Source of the DNA: Xiphophorus maculatus
Taxonomy: Eukaryota > Chordata > Actinopteri > Cyprinodontiformes > Poeciliidae
Assembly (NCBI RefSeq): GCF_002775205.1
Contig: NC_036459.1
Coordinates: 19,514,312-19,578,311 of the forward strand
Direction of reading: 5' to 3'
Length of the DNA: 64,000 nucleotides
Under the pieces are notes generated by a model. It worked only from the letters and a program-made list of their open reading frames with translations. It had not been told where the DNA came from and did not search any database. How positions within the stretch are numbered: the first letter of the stretch is position 1; each line of letters begins with the position of its first letter. Shown here in pieces: positions 24,301 to 36,454 of the stretch. Position numbers and translations under genes: made by a program.

Positions 24301-27300
24301 TGGACGCAAATAAACACAGTTTATTCTTTTTGCCTTAGAGGCAAACAGCCACAACTTCAATGTAGTTCAGATGGAAACCTAAAATGATGTTACATCTCAT
24401 CCTCTGTCTGGGTGTTACCATGGCTGTCTCAAATAGACCCAGATATTTGAATTTGTCTTATAGAAATTCATTGCTGACCCAAACATAATGAAAACAGTTA
24501 GTTGTACCTCTGACTCCACTCCGCCTATTCAGATTCATCTGTTTGTGGAGTTTTCTTTGAAATGTGACTCCAGATTATTCACAGATCTCTTTATAGAGCA
24601 TATCTGAAATATTTGAAAAGAAAGTAGTGCTGGAAAGCCAAAATACCTAGGTACAATGGTACTTAATAACAATACATTATAGTTATTCATCACTCATGCA
24701 TATGTCATACATGACAACATGAGGTTAACAGGAGCAAAAAGGCTAAGGCAGAGTACTGAAACCAAACAGACTAGACAGAAATCAAAAGTAAAAAACATAA
24801 CTGCAAACAGCTAAATGGATAAACAACCTGAACAGAGCTCTAAGAAAACCAAAAAATGAGACTTGACAGGGAAATATGATAAGGCTGGAGAAGAGACAGA
24901 CGAGGCAGCAGCAGAACCAAGATAAAAGGAACAAGTGAAGAACATTAAAACTAAGAAAAGGCATAAACTGCACAAAATGTAAAAACTATTACAACTGTGG
25001 AGTAGAATGAGAAACAAAGCAAAGGCAGTATCATGATGCTTTGAGGTACGGAACAACAGACAGGGAAACCAAAATACTTGAACTAGCAGTAAAAAGTAAA
25101 AGCAAAAATACTGAGAAAACAGAACCAGGAAAATGAAGACAGGAAAAGAATCACTAGAGAAATAGATGAGCAAAGGACCAACTTAAACAAAATAACTAAC
25201 ACAAATAAAACTTGATAATCTAGACACAAAACTGAACACAAACCTACATACAAGAGTAAAGCAAAGTCTTTGAATAACAAACGTATGGAGCTACACTATG
25301 AAAAATAAAACTCCATAACAAAAACTCTTAACACCCAGACATCATGACAGTAAGCCTGAAGGGTTCCAGGTCAAGTCAAGTGCAAACTTTGAGTGACTTG
25401 AATCTGACTCCAGTCCACACCAGAACAATTCTGCATTAAAAATGTTTTGATCTTATGTAATATTTGAATTTTTAGTTTTCATTAGCTGTTAACCAGAATC
25501 ATCTGAATAAATAGAAATAAATAGTTCAGCTGCATCACTCTTTGAGCAACGAATCAGTTTTACTGTTTGAATTGAATTCTCATCGACTGAGATGCTTCTT
25601 CTAATCAAACGGCATATTTCCAAGTCTGTAAAGTTCTCCGGGTTCATATTTCCAGGCCATCGCACGAGAGAACAAGGAACAGCTTCCTGTTGAAATCCAA
25701 CCTTCTACTGTTCCCAACGACAAAATCCTCAAGTAAGTCTGACCTCAGCAACACACCGGTGGAGGATGGAAGCTGGAAACCATCGGACTTCAGGAGGTCT
25801 GCTGTGATACCAAGGCTTCAGCCGCAGATCTTTTAAGTTGATCTGCCTTTGATTCCAGAGTCTTCACTCAAATGTCTCAAGTAAGACACAACCTGACGCA
25901 TCCTCGCTTTATTCTGGTGGAGGAAGAGGATGAGGCTGACATCATTTGGAATTATGATCACATCAAAGACTACAGGTTAGCACCACACATCCTGGTCAGA
26001 GCTATGGAGGAGAAGAGAGTCATCAGGCCCAAGTTAAGCAAACAGAAAATGTTTGGAATATCGGATTGCAGTTTAAAGGTAATCTCAGTAAATTAGAATA
26101 TGTGTTATTATCAGTTATAGAAACTGTTGAAGGCAGATGCTGCTGCTTGGTAATTAGATGAACCTAGCAGCAAAACATTTTGTTGTTTCATTCCAGTTCT
26201 GTTTATTTATTTAGCAACCTAATCACAGAAATTGTAGTCAGAAGTCAAAAAGCCCATTCAATTATCATAGTAATAATAATCTATATTGTTCACAGATGTG
26301 GAACTCTGCCTTTGGCTTCACATAGTGACTAAAATATTTACAATACATAATAAAAAAGATTGCAACAAGCTCACAAACCAGCAGCCACAACGTCACATGT
26401 GACTCTTGGTGAGGAACCTTGTTGCCTTTGGTATAAATGAGTTGTTCTTACTGACTTCCAGAGCGAAGCGAATTGAGCCACCCACAATTCATTGGCCTTT
26501 AGTTTTGTTTGCCTTTGGTATAAGCCTCCCAGCATCCTCAGCTTATACTGGTGATTCTGGACTGTCTATTTTTGTCCTTCAGACACTGGTGTCCCTAGCA
26601 GGTGCACATTCAATGAGATTTTTATACACAGTATCTAAAATCTTTTTGTTGCATGAATTAATTTTCCTGATTAAATACATATGCTATGTAACTTTTTTAT
26701 GTACAGACATACAGTCAATTCATGCAGTCAAGTTCAGTTTATTATTCAAATTGGTGAAGTTTTTTGTCTATGGAAACCTAGAAAATTGCATTGAGTCACT
26801 CATTTTGCAGCAATCTCTCCTACTGAGCATACCTGTAGCGATAATGGAGCGTGAACGGCAGTCTATCACGACCAACACACAAAACAACGGAGCTCCTATC
26901 CAGGGTACCTTCTGTGTCAAAGACAAAGTAAAGAGTTTATGGCAGTAGTAGTAAACCCAGGCCTGGAGGGCCAGTGTCCTGTAGGTGTGTCTCTACTTCA
27001 ACACACTTGAGTCAAATAGTGAGGTCATTAGCAAGACTCTGGAGAACCTCACTGCACTGAGAAGGTGATTCAGTTATTTGATTGAAGTGTGTGGGACCAG
27101 GGAGACATGCAACAAGAGTTGCAGGACAGCGGCCATTGAGGGCCAGGATTGATCTAGACCCAGTTAAACACATGAGCTCTGAGCCAGTTACATAATTTGT
27201 GCCATGAAAAGCAGATCCAGTTACAGTCAGAGGCAGACATGACTCATTGTTGGGATAATTACTCATCAGCAGACGAGCATGATTTAGGAAGCAGCAGAAA

Positions 27301-30300
27301 ATAACATTTTCAATTCGATTTTATTTCAAATATGTAATGAACAAAAATAAACACAATTAACTCCACACTCGATACCCAAATGACACAGAGCAACGCCAAA
27401 ATGGAACAATAAAAAATAATCAAACCAAACTAGTGTAGCTTACATATTTGAAAAGGAGTGGGAAGAAGAATTTATTTAATCTCGCCCCCTCTGCAAAACT
27501 TACTAACAATTTGCTTCTCTCTTCCTTATTTAAAATTATAATAACTTCAAAGGACTTAAACAATTATCTTAACATCACGGATAAGTTGGATTTGGGTTTG
27601 AGCAGAACTTGTGTGGGTGTGCGTGTGTGGTAGGAAGCTGAGTGAAGAGCGGCCTCATGTCATGCTGAACCAGTTCCCCTGTGAGAGCTTAGTGACAGTG
27701 AAGGACTGCCTGGCTGCCATGGGCCGCAGGCTGAAAGGCGGTCCCACATCTGACTGGCTTCCAGAGACCTTCAACCTCCAGACGGAGCTTCCACACTTCA
27801 TCAAACATTATCAGCTGAGACGACTCAGGTTGGATCCTGTTTTTTACTCAGCAGTATCACGGCTTTGTTTTCTAAATCAGCTTGACGTTTGAAAATCTTG
27901 TGGCATCGTCACAACCTGCTGCTTAACCTTGTTGTCATACAGACTCAGATGGGAACCTTAAAATACCTCTTACTGGTTTTCAGGGGAGAAGACAACTACT
28001 GGATCTGTAAGCCGTGGAACTTGGCCCGGGGTCTGGACACACACATCACCAGTAATCTGAACTGTATCATCAGACAGAGAGAGAGCACACCAAAGGTACC
28101 AGCACACTCGTCAGTCTGAGATGAAACCCAAACGTGAAAACCAGACTGTCTGAATTTAACCCCTTAACTGTCAACCCTCAAAACGCTTACATGTTAGTCA
28201 ATGAAGATACAGGTGTCATCATTACAGCTACGGGGTTAATATCTGATCTAGAATTTTAATTGAAGTCTATAAAAAAGATGAGTCTTTGACATCATTGGGC
28301 AGCTAACATCTCTGCAGACCCCACGCATCCTGGAGCCTCATGTATAAAGTGTCCAAAAAAATGTGAGGCGCCATATTTTAAATACAAGTCGACATATATA
28401 AAAATAAACATGATGTGAAAGTTTGCATAAATATACACAAACTTTTGACCTGCCTTGAAAATATGCAGCAGCCATACAAAGCTTTTCTCTGCGCAATAAC
28501 AAACTACTAAAGGTCAAAACTCACCTACATACACTGATACCTGACTGCATTCAGAGTTATTTAACCCTGAAATGCACTGAAAAAGAAAATGCGGGTTAGG
28601 GTTAGGGAAAATGCAATTAACTCCAAACAGTTGGGGTGGATGATTTTAAGGTGAACAAGGTGTAGATAATCACACATACACAAATAGCTGTGCAAAGGTG
28701 CTGCGTAATTGTGGAAGGCTTTCGCTCTGATGGAGAAGATTGCCAATGGAAGGAATCAGAGGGAATTGGAGTTTTTATTTTTATAAGGTGAACTCATGTA
28801 CCCTGAAATGCACCTTTTTATATAAAATATATAATTATTATGAGTCGAACTACGTGCTCCATTTCCTGCAAATTAGGATGTATTAAGGAAAGGTGCCTAG
28901 GCATGTGTGTTGTGCATTGTTTTATATGTCAGAATTTTTTTGTGTGCCTCACTTTTCTAAATTTGTCCCTACACCAACTTTTAGTGTGAAAGCTGCACAT
29001 TCTGATATGTGAGGCCCCTGGTCACAGACTGGTTAGACTCCTGGCGAGACCAGGAGATATTTTGATTATATAGAACAAAACATGACAACTGAAAACAGAT
29101 ACAATGGAAATAAAAACACAGACAAGCCAACCCATACATAAATTGGATCATGATGTCTCTGTAAACAAAACTGCATCGATCTCATTTTAATTCATCATGC
29201 TATTAATTGCTAAAAGCCTGCCACAATTTTGTTGTTTCACTTTAAAACAAATTTTACTGAAGATTATTTTACTCCATCCATTACTTATGAATCTGAACAG
29301 AGTTTCTATGATGTTTTGTTTCCTGGGGCATCAATATGATGTTACACAGAGGCCCACTCCCCTACTGGCCTCAGGGTGTCTGCGTGTGTGTATGTGTGTG
29401 TTCTCCTCAGGTGGTGTGTAAGTACCTGCATGATCCGGTGCTATTCAGCAGAGAAGAAGTAGGAATGGTAAAGTTTGACATTCGCTACATGCTGATGCTG
29501 CGCTCGGTGCAGCCACTGCGTCTCTTTGTCTATGATGTCTTCTGGCTGCGCTTCGCCAACAAGTGAGGAATGTTTTCCATCAGGATGGAGAAACGGAATG
29601 GATCCCTTTCCCTACTCATTTGGCAGCAGAATGAACCTTTGTTCTGTTGTTTAGGCCCTTCTCTTTGGATCATTTCGATGACTACCAGAAACACTTCACT
29701 GTTATGAACTATGCAGAAGGAGTGCAGCTTAAACAGGTACTTTACTTTTGGAATCCTTCTGCAAAATGTTGACTGTTGGTTATTTCTAATTTTATGACGA
29801 TGGAATTTCATTTGAACACTCCAGCAGCTCTTTTGTTTCACACCTCAGTAGATTTGAATATCATACTTTCAGCAACTGGATTCAAAAAGTGAAGCTAATA
29901 TTACTCTATATAGATTCATTCCACATTTCATTCAGCATCTACTTACAGTGGCTCACTCTCTCTGTGGAAGCTGTCTGTGTTTTATTGATCAAAAACAGAT
30001 TTTAGGTTTTTATTAGCTAATCATTAATAGAAACACACAAGTTTCACTTTTTGAATTAATTTAATGAAAGAAATGATTTTTTTCACTGATCTTTTTGGTT
30101 TATTGAGATGCAGGTCTGAATGAATTTCTGTCCTCTCTTTTGGAATCATTGCAGGTTCACTATGATGAGTTCATCCCCATGTTTGAGCAACAGTACCCTC
30201 AGTATCCATGGAAAGACGTGGAAGTAAGCCTGAATACATGGACCAACTCATTTCCCCTTTTTGGTGATAAAATATTTAGCTTCAATTAATTTGGTTTAAT

Positions 30301-33300
30301 TAATGCAGCAAATACTTAGCATGAGTACTTCTTAGGACACATACAGCTTCACCTCAAGTAAATGTAACTCACAATACTCGTCTATGAATCTAAATTATGA
30401 AATATTGGGAATATAGGCCTATTCTTTTGTTGGGAAAATCCTGAAACCACTTGGGTGACTTTTTTCAATTTTTATTGTTAGATAAAATTATACTGTTTTG
30501 GGGGGGAACATTTTACAAGCATATCATATTTCTTTCACTTGATGTTAGCTTGAAAACATCATTCAGTTTTCCTTCTGCATGTAGAGGGTATAAAGATCAT
30601 GTTTAGTCTTAACCGCACTGACTGTACAGAGTGAAACAGAGAGTCTGAAGACTTCTGAATAAAGAACTAAATGACACAAACAGGTTTCTGTAGAAAATGT
30701 TTACACTTTTAGGTATTTCCTCAACACAACTGCATAATTCAGAAAGCATTACATGTAAAGCTGCTAGTTTTCCTGCCATGTGACATTTTGAATGTTACTG
30801 CATCTTGATTTGAATCTGACATTGTGGTTTCCACTAAACTGAAGTAGAAGTTCAAGAGTGATGTAAGTTGTGGAAGTTTTTACTAAAAATGACTTCAAAG
30901 TAAAGGACTGGTAGTAGCTATACTTCAATTCAATTTGTCACAGTACACATGTACAATGCGATTAAAAGTCACCTCCAACAGTGCGAACAATGTAGGAAAT
31001 GTATACAATATAACCGTAAATATGGTGATATTTGCATTATTTACAATATTAATCAGTTAGATTTATATATACATACACACATACACATATAACATGTTTT
31101 TGTGGGGTGGGTAATTTCTGATGCACATCTTCTCAAGGGTTGACATCATTTTGTTTAAAAGTGAAGGTGAGCTTGCATCTGCAGACTTCGCCTGAGAAAC
31201 CTGCACTGATTTGGCACCATCTGTCTTTTCAAACAATCCAGCATAGTTGTAGGATTTGGTTTTGCCTGCAAAGTTCAAAATGACAAAATCCCCAGCTACA
31301 GATTCATGTCACCATATCATCATCATTATCATTGTGATTCTGGACATCTGAAGTCTCGATCAGTGATCTCTTTTTTGCTACAGGAAACAAGCAATTTATT
31401 TTTTGGTTTGGACCAAAACCCCACTCTTCTTATTTTCATTCCTTTTCTTTTCTTTCATTTTCATGTGTTCTCCTGATCTTCTTCTGCTTCCGCGATGATT
31501 GCCCATGGTGCTTTTTTCTGAGCTATTGTATAGTACAGTACACAACTGCTGTCTTTAACGTAGTTTAACTGGATTATTTGAGGGTCATTTTCTTTTGCCT
31601 TTCATTCTTTTTCTTTTCAGCCATTTGATCTTTTTCTTTTTATATATTCTATCTCCATTTTCTTTGATGTGTCAGGTATGATTTTTCATTTTGCTTTCAT
31701 TCTCCTCTTTGTGTCTGACTGACTCTTCGGGAATGTGATTAAATGGCCAATTTCTCAATAGGTCACCCCACTCTTCTGCACTTCGTCATAATAATATTTG
31801 TCAATTCAGTCATTAACCAATCAATCACAGTCAATTAAGTGCAAAGCCTTCTATTTATTAGATTATTTTTTTTAGGATGCACAATATATCAGGTCCAACA
31901 TTGGTATTGGATGATATTAGTCATTTGAGTTAGACTGGGGTGTCTGGTCATGTCATGTTTCTTTGGTTATGTAACAGTGTTGGTGATGCAGCAAAGGATT
32001 GTGGCGAGTTTAACTGAATTGGTGAAGCATTGGTGAAATCAGTGGTGTGGTATTTTTTTTAAGGTTTCGAAAGTGTAGTGAAATAATTATGATATTGGTA
32101 GATATCAGGTATTTGCCAAACAGAAATATTACATTGGATATTGATGTCAGCCCAAATTTTCATATCAGTGCATCCCTAGTTTTTTTGTTGCGTCATACCA
32201 ATGAAAAAGATTTGTTTGAATTTACTCAAATAACTGCAACTGGTGTAAATCTGAATCTGTTGGAACTTGGATTGTTTGGAAATGGGCTTCAACATAAAGG
32301 GGACATACTTTTTTCTCCAGTAGTACCCTGGGAATTTAGTTGCTCAGAGTTGCCAATTATCTTTGTAGTTCTTGTTTTGCTGACATGATGTTGGTGTAGG
32401 AGTCGGAAAGGAACACTACGGTCAGTTTATCACCTGCTTCAAACCAACATACATGGACATAAATGTGATTTTTACTGGCCTGTCACTTGTCTTGTGGTTA
32501 ATAACACATGTCAAGATTGTTGAAGATCTAAAGATCCGTGTTGCAAAGTGCAAACAATTCAGCATCTTAGAACAAGCAGACATCATAGCTACAGTATTTC
32601 CCTTATAATCAAACAAATACATCAGGGCTTGCTCGTGACTGTTCTAATGAAGACATTCCTGTTTCCATTTGCTTCTCTTTCAGGCAGGCTTATTTAAGGC
32701 TTTCAAGGAATTCTTCCAAGCCGCTTCATCTCGGCCAGCACCGTATGGAATCTGTCCATATCAGTCATCCCGGGCCATCTATGCTGTGGATCTCATGTTG
32801 AAGTGGTGTCAAGGGCAAAATGGTAAGCTTTAAAGCTCCACTATCATCACTATCACTTTTTGCATGTTTCTGTATTTCCATTTAAATATCTCCTACTTCT
32901 AGAAACAGTCCAAGAACAACAACAAGACAAAAATACACCCAGCTGTTTTGGGGGGGATATGTAAATTTTGTGCTGGTTTGTGCAAAACAGCCTGTTTCAA
33001 AGACTTCTACATTGTTGGTCATATTCTCCCAGTCACAGAGAACAGAGCTTCATTTTATTTTTGCTTGCAATGTCCCTCCAGTCTTGCCAAATAAAGTTGT
33101 AGTTTGAGCTGATCAGTTTAGGAAGGAGGTCTTTAATCACACCAACAGAGCAGGACTTGCCTAAATACATGCACTGAAGGAAGGTTATAATCCTACTGTT
33201 AGTCACAAATCTGCAAATGTAAGTATAATAAAATATTGTGTGCTTTGAATTGTTATTCAGCACGAACATGGTTTGACATTAGCACAAGCTAATACTGAAC

Positions 33301-35016
33301 GATAGTCTCTGCTAGTCCCATGTCTCACTCTGTTACCCACAATATCTGTGCATTTACTGTCAAAGTGATGATCTACATTGAGAACTGATCAGGTGAAATC
33401 TCAGTATTTGAGAATGATTTTGTGTATTAAATGTAATGGACATGTTTTGTATAGGCCACAAACATATCCCAGCTTGTTCCAGGGAGCATGATAGTGGACC
33501 GTTAAAGTTAGTGTTTGCATTGTACAATATAAAATAACAGTTATGATTAAGACTATAATGGGAAGCTTCTGCTGTAAAAGGTTTGTGCTTGATCCTGCTG
33601 CTCGGCACAATGGGCTGTTGTAAACGAATATTTTAGTAATCGAGTAATCTTTCGATTATTCTTACGATTAATCGGATTTAAAAAATGATTAAATAAAATA
33701 CTGGTAAATCTAACATAACAGCAGTGTTACTATCAAATACCAACATCAGCCCAATTGTTCATATTTGAACTTCCCTAACAAGTTTAAGAAATTAACCTGT
33801 AACAATAATAGCTCACTTTCTAAGTTAACCTGAAGAAAAGTTATACAAAAATCTGAAATTATATTCAGTTTAATAATAAAGAAGCAGGCTCACAAATACG
33901 CTTATATTTTTTTAAAAAAAAACAACAACTTTTCGTTTATGTATTCATCTCCAGTCAATTTAATAGATGAACTCTCACCTTTCCCCAAACATTTATAGCT
34001 TTTCTGTTCATGTTAGCAATGGAATTTGGCTCCTTAGTTTGTCACAGAAACTCATCTACCAGCTCTGTATCACTATAATGCGTTCCGCCACCCTTTTGTT
34101 GAGACCGGGACCGGTTCATCCGTAAAGCTATAGTTACATTATAAGCATCAACTACACAACAGCCACCCGCAGTGTTCAGTCTATCCGCTCACCTGTATAA
34201 ATACACCTGCAGCGCTCTTCCCTGCCGTTCCCTCTGAACCGCCACCAAGCAGCAGCTCCGGGAGGAGAAAAGCTACCGTACTCCAAGCATCGCGCCAGTT
34301 ATTTTAAGGATGCTTATTGGCCCCCCAAAAAACAATAAAACCCTGGACATTATCATGAATCAATAAAATCCTCCCAGGGCGAACTTGAAAATGCTGCTAA
34401 CACTTAGCTTTCATCAACAACTCAGGCAGAAGTGAGAGCGCTGTGCAACACTAATATTGACCCGGCTGGAACACGGTGTGCTAAATAATAAGGCATAAAT
34501 TAACAGATACATTTTCCTCAAGGAATTTTAATAATCGAGGTACTTGAATCACTCGAGGAATCGTTTCGGCCCTAGATTGGACTTTCTGTATTACAATAAT
34601 TCTTGACTTGTATGGATTTATAACATTGTTGCACATCTATTTTGATCATAATCACTGCTCCAAAACTCTTAAATGTTATTGCTGGGAAAAATCATTTGGG
34701 GTCCCACTGTTTGATGATCCCTCCTGTACAGCTGGTTAAAATATCAGAAGGTTATTTGATTTACTAACGCACCTTGTTTACCATTGATATGTTTTGTGTT
34801 GCTTTTACATTCTTCATTTTTATGTACTATTTTAATAACGGTATAAATGTTCTTCTTGGTTCAGGTGAGCGGTTCATGCAGCCTCAGATCCTGGAGTTGA
34901 ACTTTAGCCCTGACTGTGCCCGGGCCTGCCTCTACCATCATGACTTCTACAACCACGTGTTCCAGACTCTGTTCCTGGATCAGCCTGAGAACTGTCCAGT
35001 CACTCAGATAGTGTGA
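18305..35016 (+). CDS. ttll12: Tubulin tyrosine ligase-like 12, complete 14-exon gene
   Basis: Exons: 18305-18445, 18556-18710, 20093-20291, 20395-20554, 23833-23966, 25656-25732, 25859-25975, 27634-27828, 27984-28095, 29411-29562, 29655-29736, 30155-30223, 32684-32822, 34865-35016. Frame is kept throughout, giving 627 residues (human 644). The start is the only in-frame ATG in exon 1. The N-terminal half is the SET-like region ([35 protein letters not shown]). The C-terminal half is the TTL-like ATP-grasp fold ([40 protein letters not shown]), ending VTQIV. TTLL12 is known as a divergent, possibly inactive TTL protein linked to tubulin detyrosination, histone methylation and RIG-I-like signalling. 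Intron 3 may be of GC-AG type. Intron 4 holds a 2.1-kb hAT element. Confidence 0.97.
18845..19048. mobile_element. Inverted-repeat MITE in ttll12 intron 2
   Basis: Arms of about 55 bp face each other: TTTGTGCTGCTTTGGTTTCT then TTTTTTTAGGTCATCC on the left, and the complement ending CCAAAGCAGCACAAAC on the right, with 80-90% identity. The roughly 85-bp centre is non-coding. I could not fix a target duplication, so the superfamily is open. Confidence 0.7.
19293..19323 (+). repeat. ATGTT pentanucleotide repeat
   Basis: About six perfect copies of ATGTT lie in ttll12 intron 2. Confidence 0.85.
20567..20626 (+). repeat. Short tandem repeat just after ttll12 exon 4
   Basis: Just over three copies of an approximately 18-base unit (CCTGATCCAAACACACAC) start 12 bases downstream of the exon 4 splice donor. 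The unit is imperfect in the second copy. It is intronic and has no coding role. Confidence 0.8.
22230..22680. repeat. Diverged copy of the element at 41795-42536
   Basis: It shares GATTTCCTTAATTTTGGG, TCGGCCGAT and a CATTTCAGACAAAA...CAAAATCA...ATCAGTGCA block with the other locus, partly in inverted order. Both look like remains of a non-autonomous element with a GGTGCACC-type terminus. It is nested in the hAT element of ttll12 intron 4. Confidence 0.55.
22942..23630 (-). mobile_element. Solo LTR, minus strand
   Basis: Read on the minus strand, the 689-bp unit starts TGTTGAAATGG and ends GTTGTTTTAACA. It has a TATAAAAGG box (about 23104-23112) and an AATAAA signal at 22992-22997, in the right order for a promoter-R-poly(A) LTR. 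Flanks read GCCC and GCCG, a possible 4-bp duplication with one mismatch. There are no internal genes. It is retroviral or Gypsy-like, with family undetermined, and is nested in the hAT element. Confidence 0.8.
24706..25348 (-). mobile_element. Possible T-rich LTR-like element, minus strand
   Basis: The minus strand reads TGTCATGATGTCTGGG at one end and finishes TGTCATGTATGACA at the other. A long T-rich body between them gives spurious hydrophobic open frames. The start resembles the solo LTR in snx4. No target duplication is visible, so this is tentative. It lies in ttll12 intron 5. Confidence 0.4.
26953..27175. mobile_element. hAT-type MITE in ttll12 intron 7
   Basis: Ends read AGGCCTGGAGGGCCAGTGTC and, inverted, a diverged match containing CTGGCCCTCAATGGCCGCTG, a terminus I associate with a common fish hAT MITE. 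The core is short and non-coding. Boundaries are approximate. Confidence 0.65.
31873..32179. mobile_element. TIR element ending TAGGGATGCAC, ttll12 intron 12
   Basis: The left end is TAGGATGCACAATATATCAG. The right end, inverted, is TAGGGATGCACTGATATGAA. The AT-rich core repeats GATATTG words. T runs flank both sides and hide any duplication. A 113-codon open frame that starts inside it (32047-32388) has no recognisable content. Confidence 0.65.
33611..34574. mobile_element. Non-autonomous hAT-like element, ttll12 intron 13
   Basis: The left end carries AGTAATCGAGTAATCTTTCG. The right end, inverted, reads TAGGGCCGAAACGATTCCTC then CTCGATTATTAAAATT. ATTAATCG-type words near both ends are typical of a fish hAT family. 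About 0.96 kb, with no transposase frame. Confidence 0.65.
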
Positions 35017-35063
35017 ACAAAGCTTCACTACAGATGGTTTAGGCTTTTATCAGCTTTTTCAGT

Positions 35064-35069
35064 ATTAAA
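35064..35069 (+). terminator. Candidate ttll12 polyadenylation signal
   Basis: ATTAAA lies 48 bases after the ttll12 stop codon, implying a very short 3' UTR. This is the common variant hexamer. Confidence 0.45.
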
Positions 35070-35269
35070 CTGACTGATGTGTTTCACTGCAACATATTTT
35101 GTCCAATCAATTATAAGGTAAACGACCTGCTCAGAAAGTAGGAGTGTCCATGTTTTTTGTTTTAAAATAGGAAATCTGACCCTGGTAGATGACAAATGGC
35201 ACACATCTACCGACTGAATTTAATAAAAACAGGAAAATAAATATATAAGCAATTAATACAGCTGTATTA

Positions 35270-35922
35270 TAAGAAAATTGAGGTGTTTGGGAACAACAGC
35301 ATCTCAGCCACGAAATATTAGGCCACGTAAACTGACAGAGTGAAGAGGTCGCCAACTTTCTGCAGTAAATTGCTCCAGTACTTCATATGCCCTTCAGATT
35401 AGCTCAAGAACAGTGTGCAGAGAGCTTCATGGAATAGGTTTCCATGGTGTCCAATTGCATCCGAGCCATACATCACCAAGTACAATGCCAAGCATTGGAT
35501 GCAGTGGTGTAAAACACGCCGCCATACAGTGGGGGCGCATTCTCTGGAGTGACGAATCGCGCTTCTCCATCTGGCAATCTGATGGCAGATTCTGGTGTGG
35601 ATGGCCAGTCAAGTTCATCCACCTGATTGGTGCAACCCAATAAAACACCTTTGGGATGAATTAGAGCAGAGACTGAGAGCCAGGCCTTCTTGTCCAACAT
35701 CAGTATGTGACCTCACAAATGCACTTCTGGAAGAATGGTCAAAAATCCCCATGAACACATTCCTAAAGCTTGTGGACAGCCATCTCAGAAGAGTAGAAGC
35801 TGTTTTAGCTGCAAAGGATGGACCAATGTCATACAGAACCCTATGGATTAGGAATGGGATGCTACTTAAGCTTATATGTGAGTCAAGGCAGGTGAGTGAA
35901 TACTTTTGGTATTATAGTGTAT
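35270..35922 (+). mobile_element. Tc1-like element with internally deleted transposase
   Basis: Translated pieces include FGITAQ-type DNA-binding remains near 35290-35440, LWSDESRFSIWQSDGR at about 35548-35595 and HLWDELEQRLRARPSCPT at about 35646-35700. The catalytic middle, with the second Asp and the third acidic region, is missing between them. The 3' terminus GTGAGTGAATACTTTTGG to TAGTGTA is the Tc1 inverted repeat; the 5' terminus is lost. The element is inactive. Confidence 0.85.
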
Positions 35923-36454
35923 TTTACCACCATCAAGGAACACATTATTAAAGTGACTCAATAAGTCCAATGTCCAGACCTCTTCTAAACTTTTTCATGC
36001 TCAATTTATTAGTAATCCTTTACTAATGCAGTTAACTTACAGAATAATTTGGCTGCAGCAATCCGGGGATGATGCTAAATCAAATGATTATAATAAAAAA
36101 TCATCTCAATCTAAGAACACGTCTCTCTAACTCTGAAACTGAATTTGAGAGACTGCATGGAATTTGAACCCCAATACAGGCCTGATGGAGAATGAGACCC
36201 AACAAAGTGTATGGAAGGCAGGAGGCAGTCCCTTTTAACCAATTGATGATTGATATCCTTGCTGGCCAGTGAGACTTTGCCTTGAACATTGGGCCCCCAG
36301 GCCTCAACGGATGGTTGAGCTCCAGTTTAGAACTGCAGTCTTTAGTCATTCCTGGGTTGTTTCCTCACACACAGAATAGCCCTCTGCTGACCCTGCAAAA
36401 CGTGGCAAAAAAAAAATGCATAAGAATGTCATACTGAGAACCTAATACACCATT

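Noticed and set aside
24782-25280. Hydrophobic minus-strand frames
   Set aside because: They follow from T-rich composition of an LTR-like or low-complexity stretch; there is no start context, splice structure or family match.
26406-26948. 180-codon plus-strand frame in ttll12 intron 7
   Set aside because: It has no recognisable domain, lies in an intron, and runs into a hAT MITE; probably chance in a diverged repeat.
32047-32388. 113-codon frame in ttll12 intron 12
   Set aside because: It starts inside a TIR element and has no family resemblance.
35017-36400. A functional Tc1 transposase
   Set aside because: The catalytic middle is deleted and the 5' terminal repeat is missing.
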